Assembly: GCA_033002965.1 (NCBI GenBank)
Contig: JAURVB010008956.1
Span: forward strand, 1-64,000
Source: Piper betle
Taxonomy: Eukaryota > Streptophyta > Magnoliopsida > Piperales > Piperaceae
DNA: 64,000 nt
Reading direction: 5' to 3'
Below the pieces are notes generated by a model that was not told the DNA's origin, did no database searches, and saw only the letters and a program-made list of their open reading frames with translations. Position numbers and translations under genes: made by a program. Within the stretch, counting starts at the first letter, position 1, and each line of letters opens with the position of its first letter. Positions 35,466-47,719 of the stretch are shown here, in pieces.

Positions 35466-37213
35466 AGTTCTTAAAGCTGAATCCTATGGGATTTGTTCCG
35501 ATATTAGTTGACGGCGATATGGTTCTTGCAGATTCCATGGCTATATTACTAGTAACTCCCAATATCCTGCCTGAAATCTGAATTCTTCGGTATTATAATT
35601 TGTAGAGCATTGAAATTGAGTTAGGGTTATAAACATGTAAGCAGTAGGTCAATTCCTTTGAGTTTTGCTTGAAGGAGTGTTTTATGTGCACTGTCCAGTA
35701 TTTAGAAGAGAAATTCCCTCACATTCCTCTACTGCCTCAAGATCCCAAGAAAAGAGCCCTTAATTTTCAGGTAGGCATTAGCTTTGTCTAAGGCAATTTT
35801 CTTGAAGTTAACCTCTCTAAAACTATTATTTCTCTTACTTGAGTACTAAATATTGGTAGTCCTGATTTGTGCTAGGTTGCGAGCATTGTTCACTCAAACA
35901 TACAACCTTATCAAAACGCAGCAGCTAAGGTGGCGTTATACTATTTCTGTGTATCAATGTGCTTCTGGTTTGAGTCATTTATCTAAGCTAATCATTTTTG
36001 CCCGCAGAATTGTTTTGAAGGAAAAGTTAGTCCTGACGAAAAAGTTCAATGGGTTCAGTATCATGTTGGGAAAGGATTGGGAGGTAATCTGTTCAAATAT
36101 TATGCTAATTTCTAGGTCTTGTAGCTGGTTGACATTGCTGCATTTAGGTTAGTACTGGAGTTGGATCTTCAAGATTGTTAGAGTTTCAATAAGCAAGGCA
36201 TAATAATAGTGTAATTGAGAATTTTGGCACATTGATAGTCAAACTCGAAGCAATGGGGCAATACCACCCCCTGCCTCTACTGGCAGAAGTTTTCAAGAAT
36301 TAGAAAACTGCTAAAATGGCGTTGTAAAATTCTAAAGGGGACTGTCAGCAAGTAGATTTTATTGGAAATGACTATTCATAGAAGCATAAGCCTTTTTTTT
36401 TATAATAAATTTATTTTATAGCAGATTGACTTTTGCATATGTCTTTTCAATTTTTTGTCTTACCACTTTCTTCTCTATAACTGGATCCACTTGCCATGAT
36501 TTAGCACTGGAGAAGCTTTTGGAAGGTTATGCGGGAAAATATGCTACTGGAGATGAAGTTTTCCTGGTCTGTTCCTACCTCAATATCTCACTGTTATCAT
36601 CATATGCGTTTGCACATCTGTAATATAACTTCAATATTATAACTTCTAAACAAACAAAATATCACTATGGACCCAGAGGATTCAAAGCTGATGGGTGTTC
36701 TTATTGGTTAACTTCTCTTTGCATTCACTAGGTTTTTCCTCATTGTTTGCTTTGCTTTCGATACAGATATTCGAGTATTTTTATATGACAAGGATAAGTA
36801 GCTCTGGCAGCATTTCTTTGAAACCACGATAATGAAGTAACCACAATCTCAAAATATTGCAGGCAGATTTATTCTTAGCACCTCAAATATATGCAGCAAT
36901 CCACAGGTTCCGCCTTGACATGGTATGAGACGTTTAACAATTGATGCCAATTGTTTGATGCGATGATCTGCTTTTTATGTATATTCCAATATTGGGTTTT
37001 TGTAGAAACTTAATCTTTTGACATTTGCTGCAAACCGCAAATTGAACAAAAAGACTGATTAAGTTGTGATTTTTGTGAAGCTCATGAGATTGCTACCTTC
37101 ATTTAACGCAGTTAAATTTCCCCACCTTGATGAAGCTCAACGAAGAATATGGAAAAATACCAGCATTTCAAGATGCTATGCCTGATAAGCAACCAGATGC
37201 TGTTAAACATTGA
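35466..37213 (+). pseudogene. GSTZ: Zeta-class glutathione S-transferase, N-terminal exons missing
   Basis: GSTZ enzymes are maleylacetoacetate isomerases of tyrosine breakdown. Exons seen: 35466-35551, 35699-35770, 35876-35929, 36008-36083, 36505-36566, 36863-36922 and 37112-37213, all with GT-AG borders, compatible phases and no stops. They encode LNPMGFVPILVDGDMVLADS, YLEEKFP, LLPQDPKKRALNFQ, SIQPYQNAAAK-like, SPDEKVQWVQYHVGKGLG, ALEKLLEGYAGKYATGDEV, ADLFLAPQIYAAIHRF and a last exon to QPDAVKH-stop. The catalytic N-terminus (YSYWRSSCS-type, with the active-site Ser/Cys) is not found upstream, where transposon DNA begins 69 bases away. So either the gene was truncated by that insertion or its first exons lie beyond it; none were seen back to 25 kb. 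Confidence 0.82.
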
Positions 37214-37556
37214 AGGCTCAAGCTCCGGTCCATCTGTACGTGGTTGGTTCATTCATTTCTCCTTGGATTTGTACGTGCTAAATTCACCACTTAAGCATAA
37301 TACTCTTTTAAAATATAGCGTTGCACATACTATTTGAGTGTGTGATCAAAGATGGCGAGGACAGCGCAAGAGAGTTGCAAAATAATAAAACGATGGAAGT
37401 AGGAGACAATCGGAGTCTTACAATCTAAAAAAGTCTCCCCTAAACTCTAAGGCTTTCACTATTAATCACGAGTTGAAAAGGAAGCTCCTTCTCTACTGGC
37501 GGTTGTTTTGAAGCGAATGAGATTAAAGTTTTCATTTTGTGAAGACAAAATTCCCT

Positions 37557-37660
37557 CTTGATGATGAAGCTCAATGAAGAACATATGGGAAAAAACCAGC
37601 ATTTCAAGATGCTAAGCATGCTAGGCAGCCAGATGCTGTGAAACATTTGAAGGTTTTATC
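37557..37660 (+). pseudogene. Degenerate duplicate of the last GSTZ exon
   Basis: The sequence repeats the last exon at 37,112-37,213: GATGAAGCTCAA, CAGCATTTCAAGATGCTA and CAGCCAGATGCTGT occur in the same order. Small indels break the frame, and the exon's stop is replaced (AAACATTTGAAG against AAACATTGAAGG). Confidence 0.75.
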
Positions 37661-37699
37661 CTTTGGGTGCAGCTGTTGGATTAACAAACTGATTTAATG

Positions 37700-40600
37700 T
37701 TCGTTCACACTGAATAACTATGGGCATGAGTCCATTACGTACCATGTGTTGTCCATGTGTAAGGCTCCCTAGCCGATCGCCATTACTCTAATGAACCCTT
37801 TCATTACCGACATGGATCTTGCGTGCTAAAGCATCACGAGCAACCACCAAGCATTATATTGCTTTTGTCAACGTCCATCCATGAATAATTGGTCAAACAA
37901 TACTCAATTCAATGGCCATCGAGCATGTATCCAATTGTTTGAGCGTTGTGGTATTTTTACCTGATTAACTCTCCAGCCATGCCTCGCTTATGCTTGCCTT
38001 ACGCACAATGCACAATGCACAATGCATAATGGCACGTCACTATAAGTTTGGGATGAAATATCTACTGCAAAAGCCTTGGCCAATATTGCAACTGTAACGA
38101 GGTTGTGGGCTTCTTTAGTGTCTACTTAGTTATTTTATGATGATGGTTTTTTTATTAGGAATCATGAAATATTCTCTACTTGAGTATTATTGTTATCTTC
38201 AATTGTAACATAAATAGTAAAAAATGAAGTTGATTAGGAAAATATTGTGGATAGGACAAACTGATTGCATTGTAAAGCATTTACTTATGTTAGTAGGCTA
38301 ATGGCGACGCCAGCTGCTAATTTCCCATTTTCACGGAGCAAGGCAATAATAACAATAATAAAAAGCAAGATGAGCTTTCTTTTGCACCATTTTATTCTCG
38401 AAGCATGAAGACTTTATAAACCAATGTATATGAACCAATGTACATAGTAAACAACACTAGGATTGATAATTGAACGAGCCAGGTCGTGAGCAATTAGTAT
38501 TTGACTTGGCTTGATTCTACTCGAAACTCGATATTTAAATATTCGAACTCGAATTTGACTCAAACTCGAATGTTACGAGCTAAACTTGAAGAAGGTCATG
38601 TTTGACTCGACTTGACTCGTAGCTCGAACTTGAACTTGACTCGATAAAATAATATAATAATATAGTTTTAATATTATATATATATATATATAATATAATA
38701 TAATAATAAAGAAGTGAGATAGTTGAGATGATGTTGAGCCAGTTTTGAGCTCACAAATGAGCTGGGTTTGAGTTCGAGTAAGCTCGAATATATAAAAGAT
38801 ATTCGAGTCAAACTCGAGCATGTATGTTCAAAACTTGTTTGATTTCGAGTCGAGTTTGGACGAGTTTTAAACTATTCGAGCCGAGTTCGAACCCAAGTTG
38901 AACTCGGCTCGCTAGCTCGATTAACACCCCTAAACAATAGTAACATTTGATGTTCTTCATTAACCTTTTTTATATGCTCTAATTAATATTGTATTTGAAG
39001 TTGATACCTATTAGTCTGTATCAAACAAAGCAAGGAGACATTCCTTCTCTTCGAACCTGCAGGGCTGGCCATTACCCTGCCCCCTCTGCAATTATTCCTC
39101 TTCATCAATTTAGGCAGGGTAGGAAAATGTTAGAAGCTGGCGTTTGAACAGCAATGTCAAGGTTGAAATCTGAATGAACATGACCTTGATGAACCAGATC
39201 ACCGGCCACAAAAGTGGCGGATAATTGGACCCAACAAGTCATAGAAGGTGGCATCGATGTCCAATTAGCTTATGCCATCTGAAAGAACTTCATTAATATG
39301 ATGGTCACATCCTCAAGTTTCCATGGCTTTGATATCCTCTTGACTAGGGAACCTAACAAATATATGCACTTTTGTCTATTTTAATTTACAGTGACCTTTT
39401 GCAATTGGTTGTAGTATGTCACTGGTGACCGAAAACTGGACTATTGGGAGACTTTGGGACTGATTTAGAATTATTAAGATTTTCTTTTTTCTTTAGGGGT
39501 AACATTTGTTATAGTTACTAATTTTCTTGAGTTCAAGTTCAATTATTGCCAGTCATCATATGATTAGTCCTTGATTATTGGTTTCACATTTGGGAATGGC
39601 TGGACTACAGAGCCTTAATCAAAATGCAGGGGCAAGCAGGATTTAAGAATGTTAGGATAGTACTCTGAAGAAAAAAAGTCATAAGATGGTGAAATTTCAA
39701 CTGCGGTAGATGACTGACAACCATGTCAACTAATAAGCAACTCCAAGTTGGACTTGTTTTTGCAATTTCCAGTAGCTAACTTCATGCCAACCAGATGCTT
39801 GACTTGTTTTGCACTTTTAGTTGTGTTATTGAAGTTTCTGCTGTAATCTTTTGTAGATTTAAAGACACGGAAACATTTTTTTTGTTTCTGGCTTCATTAA
39901 GTTCTGCTCTTTAACAGCATATCATGTCTCCCCTCCCATATAATGACAAATAATGGAACTTTTAATTTGAAAACTTTTGATACCCAATTTTGACTGAGAA
40001 TATACAAAGTCATGATAATGATCTGCAAGATCATACCCACATGCAGATATCTGACTTAAACAAGGTATTATTGATAGAATTTAACAAAAAAAACCATTGA
40101 TCATAACCAGCTTCGATAATGCCAGTTCAGATACATAAAAAACAAGGCTTTGAGCAACAACCCAGGTACATAATCACGTTGCATCCAGCAAGACAAAAAA
40201 GAGACAAAACAAAAAAAGATATGGCATGCATCAGAAACAAGGCCAGGTCATCCCTACATAAAAAAGACCATTTTGGTAGCAACCAGCAAGAGCTCCAGGC
40301 AAAGTATGAAGAAATAGAGAAATAAAGGGAATGGGGTATTTTTCAATAATTGAGCCCCCAAAAAGCCTGGAATAGCCACAGAGGTTATCATATGGGGAAG
40401 TAAAGAGCATGGCTCATAAACCATGCAAAAAGGTGGAAAAAACCTCCCCATGAAACACACCTTGCAGCAAACAAGCAACACTGGTGGGTCTAGAAAGGTG
40501 GAGACTAACGCAGGCCTTGTTAAACACAAAATGAAAAAGCTAGCTTGGATGAATGCACATCACATGGGAGTCCAACGTTATTACCCTGCTTGAACAAGCT
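37700..40600. other. Intergenic region between GSTZ and bHLH
   Basis: AT-rich DNA holding one dispersed-repeat copy (listed separately). It contains short direct repeats such as GCACAATGCACAATG near 38,005. No gene was recognised. Confidence 0.5.
38470..38935 (+). repeat. Dispersed ACTCGA/GAGCTCGA-rich repeat, copy 2
   Basis: The left part shares CTCGATATTTAAATATTCGA, the ACGAG...TTTGACTCGACTTGACTC series and TGATAAAATAATATAATAAT with 17,210-17,425. The right part is rich in GAGTTCGA and AGCTCGA words and ends CGATTAACACCCCTAA. The similar end TTTACACCCCTAA closes the copy at 57.9 kb. Confidence 0.65.
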
Positions 40601-40660
40601 TCAGAAGAATTTGTTCTCCTGGAAAAAAGTGATATATCTTGTAAAAGCCTATTGTTGGCT

Positions 40661-42147
40661 TTATATTATCTTGTTGATAGCTGCTTTAAGTCTCTTGACC
40701 AGATCCTTCACAGTCATGCAACGTTCATCCTCCATCTGCAAGATCAGAAAGTAAAAGTCATTCTCGGTTGCTTTTAATGAATTTTGTACTGAACTAGAAA
40801 GCTACTACTCTTTCGTTAAGGTCATTGAAATTTTACCTGTGCAACCACAGTTATGTCAAGAGAAGAATTAGAAAAAGGAATAACACTGGTGCTTAAGACA
40901 GATAAATGCAGCTGCTCCAACTCTGCAAGAGCCTTAATAAGAATGCCTTTTTGCTTCTCACAGTGAATCCGAATTAAGATGTCCTTGTTAGAAACTCGAG
41001 CTTCAATCTCTGGGAGTGGCTTCTCGGGCCGTTCCACAGAATTTTCATCTGAGGAAGAATTGCCATCATCAGAAGAGATGTGAGACCTTTTGACAAAAAC
41101 CACTGATTCCAAGGTCTTCTTTTCATTCTGGTTCTCTAATGTATTCACCTTCTCTTGGAGCTGCTTCACATACTTGATAGCATCACCAAGGACAGAAGCC
41201 TTGTCCATCTGCCAATGATGGGCAAAGAAACAGTTTACCATCTAGAGAGTCTTTATATCGGATCATAGAATACAAGTCTACTATGATGTCTTTTTGCAAT
41301 TCATACACTTCAAGTTCACTATGACAAATGTTGAAGAGGATATCATGTAAAGGAAAATACCTTCTTTAAGCCAGGAACAATAGCTGACAGAGCAATGAAC
41401 CTTTGGCTAAGCTTCTCTCTTCTCTTCCTTTCGGCAAGAATGTGATCTTTAGTGTGAGAAGGAGATCCAGTTCTTCCATTGCTAGGCCTATTTGGCACCT
41501 GCTCACTTTTGGGCACATAGCTCTCGTTTATCAACGAGCCTTGGGAGATCACAAATTCAGATTGGATAACGTTGGAACTTGTTGGCGAAATACTTTTTTC
41601 GTTATTGACTTTCATAGACCCGGGAATGATGCCCCCAGAGAAGTTGTGATTATGTTGCACTGAATTCTGACTACCAAATGAAAGAAGATTGGGAGAAGAC
41701 GCATCAATAATATTTGAGTTCCAGCTATTTGTCTGGAGCTGTTTTGTAGGTCTCTCAAAGGCATTTTGAGGAGCTTCCATGGATGACCTGCTGAAGGTGG
41801 TGGAGCTTTTCGGGGTGAAAGACTGATGAGTGTAACAATCAGATAAGAATGTTTGCTGGAATTGTTCACCTACTCCAGCAGCTAATTGCCTTGCAGTAAG
41901 ATTATCAATTACATCCATCTCATAGTACGGCTGGAAGAAGGTGGAATCCTCCATTCCCTGTTTTTTAACCAAAAAAAAATTCATGAACATTTACATGTAC
42001 ACAAAATATTGCAAGACAACCAAAAAGAGTGAATTTAAAGATTAGTTTGAAGTAAAGAGAAGAATATTCGTTCACAATTGCCAAATGATTTCCAGACGGG
42101 CCTGGACTTACCAGGTCTGATATCCATCTATCTGGTTGGAACTCCAT
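40661..42147 (-). CDS. bHLH transcription factor, subgroup IVa-like (bHLH18/25 type), 4 exons
   Basis: Minus-strand exons 42147-42112, 41957-41361, 41208-40837 and 40735-40661 are all phase 0 with GT-AG borders and give 359 residues. The start MEFQPDRWISDL is a conserved N-terminus of this group. The basic region HILAERKRREKLSQRF carries the His-Glu-Arg set that reads E-boxes. Helix 1 is FIALSAIVPGLKK; the loop/helix 2 MDKASVLGDAIKYVKQLQEK follows directly in the next exon. An ACT-like C-terminal region (ILIRIHCEKQKGILIKALAE, then LDITVVAQ) is completed in the last exon by MTVKDLVKRLKAAINKI. Members regulate ER bodies, iron or jasmonate responses; which applies here is unknown. A 5' UTR acceptor site lies at about 42,168. 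Confidence 0.93.
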
Positions 42148-42167
42148 TGCTCAGGTTTATTTGGGAC

Positions 42168-45100
42168 CTGCACATAGATATTTCCCCCGTCAAATCTAGT
42201 TCCATGAACAAGATCAACATTCCATGCGCAAATCCAAGATATAATTTGTTGAAAAGACAAACCACTTTAGCTTTCTAACTGTGCATGTTGTAAACAAGAG
42301 CCAAGAAACATAAAAGAAAGCCGATTAAAATCAAATAGAATTGACTCCCACAAAAGAACACAAGGAAAATCTTCGAAGAAATTGGAAAAACTCTACGACC
42401 CATTTCTCAAGCAATTCCAACTTTTCACAAAACTTCACAAATCCGAACAAAACCAAGAGATTATACAGATATTCAAACAAGAAGCTTATATGCACTTCTC
42501 AAAAACCCCACATAGTACAACCTCATGAAGGAGAACAAGAAATCTCCACAGAAGCGAGACAAAACAGGAAAACTCAACGACCGATTGAAATCACTGCAGC
42601 CAAACTCCTTCAAACATGCAACACTAGCTCTCAATAATGGTCTACAATTCCAAACCAAACCAAACAAACCGGAAACAAGCGATCACACATATGGTGGAAA
42701 CCAAAAAGCCCATATCTATAAACATGAAGAAGATCAATGACCGGCCTTGTTTAGATCAGTTTGAAAGCTGGAAGCTCTTCGGCTCCAGAGCAAGCAAAAT
42801 ATCTCATCCTCCCTTCCAAGCTTTATAGTGGGAGAAAGCCGACGACCATTTTGTACGTGTCGCCGTCTTCAAAGCGTGTATGTAATCCTTCCCTCGCACC
42901 TTCTTCTCTCCATCAACGCGGGGGCTTCTCTGCTTTCATATTGGCTTCCACAAATGCCGACTAATAAATTCTTTTTCTTTACTGGCTTCTCCTCTGCATT
43001 GATTTCCATTACACGGGTTGGAAACGTCAGATTGCATCATCAACTTGTGTTTTATATTATTGGATATGGATCCAAGTAGTGATGAGGTAGCTTGCAAAAA
43101 AAGGTTGTGATGGGTAGGAAGATCTTCAACTGTAGAAAATTAAGATTGCTTCATATTTCATATTGCATGTCAACGGTTGAGGAAGCCCAGTTGGCATTGG
43201 GTTATTAGTGCTCAAATGATTACGATCATATGTTTTGTCTGTATTAGTCTGTGCAAGGCATGTTAATTATATGCTAGTATTGGAAGGAAACAGAGTTATG
43301 TATCTACCTTGGAACAAATGTTAATCATCTTTGGTAATTCTTCGAAAGCCAATATTTTAGTTCTTAGTTGAAGAGAAATTACATTTGAAGTTAAATTTGT
43401 GAAAATGTGTCAACGTGCTTTCCTAAAAAATGATTAGCCACTTTTAAAAACGTCGGAACCCATTTTTGTATTAGCCACTAACCCTCTTTATTAAAGATGT
43501 GAAATTATATTCAATATTTTCTCGCAAGTGTAAGTACTATCAGGCTTTATACGTGGACCAACTTATACATGGTTGTGAACTATATCTGCACCATACATTG
43601 GGTTTGATGCTCGTGAACTTTTACAGATAAAATTACACACAAGGAGTCCCATAGGTGGGTTTAGCTTTGATAATTACGTAAAAATGAGTTTGTCTACTTA
43701 TGTACACATGACTGCATCTACACCATGATGACATTGGGACATTGCCTGTGATAGACTTTTGGAGACACAATTACACACAAGGAGTCCCATAGGTGAGTTA
43801 ATTTCGATACCATGTAAAAATGGGTTTGTGAGCTTCACTCCAAAGTTACTAATTTCGATACCATGTAAAAATAAGTTTGTGAGCTTTACTCCAAAATTAC
43901 TAAGCTCTTTATAATACTTTAAAACCCACGTTTATATTAGCCACTATATTTTCTTTATAGAAATATGAGACTATATTCAATACTCACATGTATGCACAAT
44001 TAAACTTTGCATATGGACCACTCATGTGCGGTCGTGTGATTACTACACCACATTGCACTTGTTATTTATGGGGTTTTTACAATGTAATTACATATGAGGA
44101 GTCTTATGGATGTGTTAGCTCTAATACTATGTGAAAATGGGTTCATGAGTTTCACTCTAAAATAATTAGACATTTTAGAGGACCTAAAAACTCATATTAT
44201 ATTAATCACTACTATTTCTTCGTAGAGATGTAGGATTATACTCAATAATATATATAAATAATTGGTTGTTTATCCAAGATTGGGTAATTGTCTAAGTATG
44301 AATTTATATAATGCCATGAAAATCCTTTTAATAAGATCATGACACTTTAGAGTGAGGTGCCACGTTCACTAAAAGTTCCTTGTCCTTGATCGTAGTGTTT
44401 ATGTATATAATAAGAGCCCTATTTACATGAGTTACACCTTACATAATTTACATGAACTACACTTTATATTTTAAGCAAATTAGTAAATCCTATAATTCAA
44501 AAATTACATATATAAATAAAATAATAAATAAGTACAATTATAAAATTTGAATACAATCTTATGTTTATAATCCTTTCATCTTAATTATCAAAATAATTGT
44601 AATATAAATTAATTTTAAAATATCTATTAACTTGTGAATCTTTTAAAAATTTAAACATAGGTGATAATGATATTTAAAAAATAAAATTTTATCAACCTCT
44701 TATTCATGCACCATACTTTTAATATATATAAATATTATTTTATAAAACTCGCTAAAAATATTCAAATTAAATATATAGCTTGTATTAGCTATACGAGGTG
44801 TAACTCATATAAATCTTTCCCATATAATAAATATGGTCTACATGTCTGATGATGCAAGGATTAAGTTTAAAATTAGAGAAAGACTATTTTATTTTATATA
44901 CTAAAACCAAGAAGATCCACTAAAAATATATAAAGTGATCACATGGAGTTTTTGACCAAATCAAAAGTACGCTGATGCAAAACTGAGAAAAACTTGGTTT
45001 AATTTATTCTTAATAAAAGAAATAAAGAGTCATTTCCACATTTTCATAAGTAGGATGAAGGCGTCAAAACACTAGCTTGGCTTCACACAGACCCCGTTTT

Positions 45101-46002
45101 ACAACATCACCATTTTCCAAAAAAAAAAGATGAAGCTGTTGGAAAAATTATTCATATTACTATTTAATAATGCCCACATGCAATTATCTAAATTTATATT
45201 TGGCACTATACTTGATAGTTGTTTTTTTTAAAAAAGCTCATAAATACTTGCAATGGTGTTAGTTGCACCAATTTGCCATGGACTGCAAGCAACAGTAGAA
45301 AAAAAAGCCCTTCTAAATTTAGGTGGTTGGACATAAACATCTCTAATCATCTATAATTAATATAGATTTATATGTGATTGCTTGGGTTTCATCATTTGAA
45401 GCATGTCTAGATAATTAAATATTTTGCAAAGCAAAGTTAGGGACAAGTTGTGGTAAGCAAATTAAATAGCCTAAGGAAGCTTCTTAAGATGTCATTAATA
45501 TTTTAGAAGGCATCAATAAAAGGAAATTAAATATTTGTTTTATCTACAAGTGATTTAATAAATATGATGAGGGAAAAAGAAATAACGTTTGCAGGTTTTA
45601 CTTTGCAACAACTTTTAGTATTCATAAAACTTGTTCAAAACCTATTTTATACATGAAAAGGAGAAGCTGATCTTCCTATTCATATACTCCATCAGCTGAC
45701 CTAAGTAGTCTCTATTATAGATTTTTAGGCGTAATTAGCAAAAAAATTATTACCAATGTAAGAAGTGAGACCGATTGTTTTTTATGTGATGCAAGTGATG
45801 CTGAATTATAAATGGAATAAAAAATATTTTGGACGATGCGAAAAATGTAGAATGTAATAAATCAATTATAAGGTCGAGATTAATAATAAATAATATGCAA
45901 TATAGTATAATAATTGACATTCATACGCAAAATATAAATAAAATTTTAATATTAAAATTAAGTGTTTCGTATAAGGATATTCTATTATTGCACATTTTGA
46001 CC
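42168..46002. other. Intergenic region upstream of bHLH
   Basis: The first ~700 bases probably carry the 5' UTR intron and promoter of the bHLH gene. The remainder is AT-rich and contains the diverged repeats at 43.4-44.2 kb. No gene was recognised. Confidence 0.5.
43430..44230 (+). repeat. Diverged tandem repeat series
   Basis: A block ordered as 'CCCAxxTTTxTATTAGCCACTA', 'GAxATATTCAATA', 'TGGACCAxxTxATxxGTxGTG', 'ACAAGGAGTCCCATAGGTG' and 'AAAATGGGTTTGTGAGCTT' appears from about 43,440, again from about 43,920, and begins a third time near 44,170. The end words are also repeated between 43,640 and 43,890. The copies differ by many substitutions. Confidence 0.65.
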
Positions 46003-46284
46003 ATGGTTGCATAAATCGGAATTGGAATTATAATCGGTTTTCGATAGAGTCAGAATCGAAATCGGAATCAGTTTAAATCAGACAGGAATCAGTTCAGTTA
46101 AATCAGTTTAAATCGGTCCAAATTGGTCATATACAAAAATTTGACAACTCATAACATAAATACCTGAAATACATAATTATATAATTTTTCAACATAAATA
46201 CACAAATTTATAATTTAATACAAATATAAAAGAGCATCACAATTTATCATCATTATACCTCAATATCATAAGTATAACATTTGA

Positions 46285-46680
46285 TATACCAACAATTTGC
46301 ACAATCTCGTTTGGAAGAGCAGGGAAATGTGCACGCACTAACAATTTGCATAGCACCAACAATTTGCACAACACAACAATTTACACAACATATAATTTGC
46401 ACAACACAACAATTTGCACAGCACATAATCAATCTTTCCTGTGACAATTTGCATAGCTCAAGCAATTTGGACGCATGAACAAAATGAAAAAATTCACATA
46501 GCTCAAGCAATTTGGACACATTACCAAAATTGTGTTGGGCAAATTTACACAGCTCAAGCCATATTTGCACAACACAACCGAATTTTGCACAACACAACAC
46601 AATTTTTTGCACAGAAAAATTTGACATACGAATTTACATAGCACATACAAATTTGCACAGCACATAACATCAAATTTGAC
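46285..46680. repeat. AATTTGCACA-type short tandem repeats
   Basis: The words AACAATTTGCACAACAC, AATTTGCACAGCACAT and ATAGCTCAAGCAATTTGGAC recur many times with irregular spacing over about 400 bases. Confidence 0.8.
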
Positions 46681-46899
46681 ATATGAATTTGATCATGAAT
46701 CCCAAATCATCAATGAAAAAATTGTGAAGTGTCACCAACAATTTGCACATACCGTCGGAGCTGAAGTGAATTCGTTCCAACTTTGTGAAGCATAGCCAAA
46801 AATTTGTGAAGCATAGCCAACAATTTGCACATTCAATTTCAACAAAAAATCCAACTTTATACGAATCGGTCGGAGCTGAGAACGGAGGCCCGGTCGGCG

Positions 46900-47350
46900 G
46901 CGAGTTTCGTTTCCACAGCAATGTTGGCCGATTGGAGCTAAGGTCGGAGTCGAGGTCGGAGCCCGGTCGGAGTTGAGGTCGGAGTCGAGGAAGCACGGCG
47001 GAGGGCGGAAGCGCGAGCGAGCGAGAGGGCGGAAGCGAGTCTCGTTTCCACAGCGATGTCGGCCGGTCGGAGTCAAGGTCGAAGCCCGGTCGGAGCTGAG
47101 GTCGGAGTTAAGGAAGCACGGGCGGAGGGCGAAAGCGAGTCTCGTTTCCACAGCGATGTCAGCCGGTTGGAGCTGAGGTCGGAGTCGAGGTCGGAGCTCG
47201 GTCGGAGTCGAGAGGTCGGAGTCGAGGAAGAAGGGCGGCAGAGGGCAGAACGCGGCGGCGAAAGGTGGAAACGAGTCTCATTTCTACAACAATGTCGCCC
47301 AGTCGGAGCTGAGGTTAGAATCGAGGTCGGAGCCTGGTCGGAGTCGAAGA
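46900..47350. repeat. GC-rich minisatellite inside the element
   Basis: A unit containing CGTTTCCACAGCGATGTCGG then GTCGGAG words begins at about 46,905, 47,040, 47,145 and 47,275, so four diverged copies of roughly 104-133 bp. Reading frames through it are Gly/Glu/Arg-rich artefacts. Confidence 0.75.
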
Positions 47351-47719
47351 AGCATGACGGAGGGCAGAAGCGCGGCGGCGGAGTGGGGGGTAAGTTTTTG
47401 GTTTTTAAAATCAAAATTCTAATTTTATGCATGCTTAAATAATTTAATAAATATCAAACATAGGATATTTTAGTCATTTACCCAAAAAGATTGCAGAATA
47501 CAGTTCTCCCAAACGTTAAAATTTTAAGAACCACAATCGAATCTTATTATATGAAAATTTTTTAATAGTTAAAATGCTTGCTAACCTTAACTATAATTCC
47601 TAGTCCTAACTTCCCAAAAAGGAATTAAACTTCATTTCAAGCTCATGATTGTAAAACCAGGTGATTATCCGGAACCCAAATCATCCCATAAACCGAACCA
47701 TCTAAACCAAACCCGAAAA

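Larger units (their letters stand above)
46003..47490 (-). mobile_element. Second copy of the CGATT-rich element, expanded and truncated
   Basis: It starts CATGGTTGCATAAATCGGAA and contains the same GAATCGG/GTTTAAATCGG words as the end of 5021-5950 in reverse. It ends with the shared ATGCTTAAATAATTTAATAA and TTTACCCAAAAA stretch near 47,480. The last ~180 bases of the other copy's left end are missing. Internally it is longer, with two repeat expansions listed separately. Confidence 0.6.

Noticed and set aside
46285..46680. CRISPR-like or gene-like reading of the AATTTGCACA repeats
   Set aside because: Spacing is irregular, there are no unique spacers and the genome is a plant's. Cys-rich frames follow from the TGCACA word.
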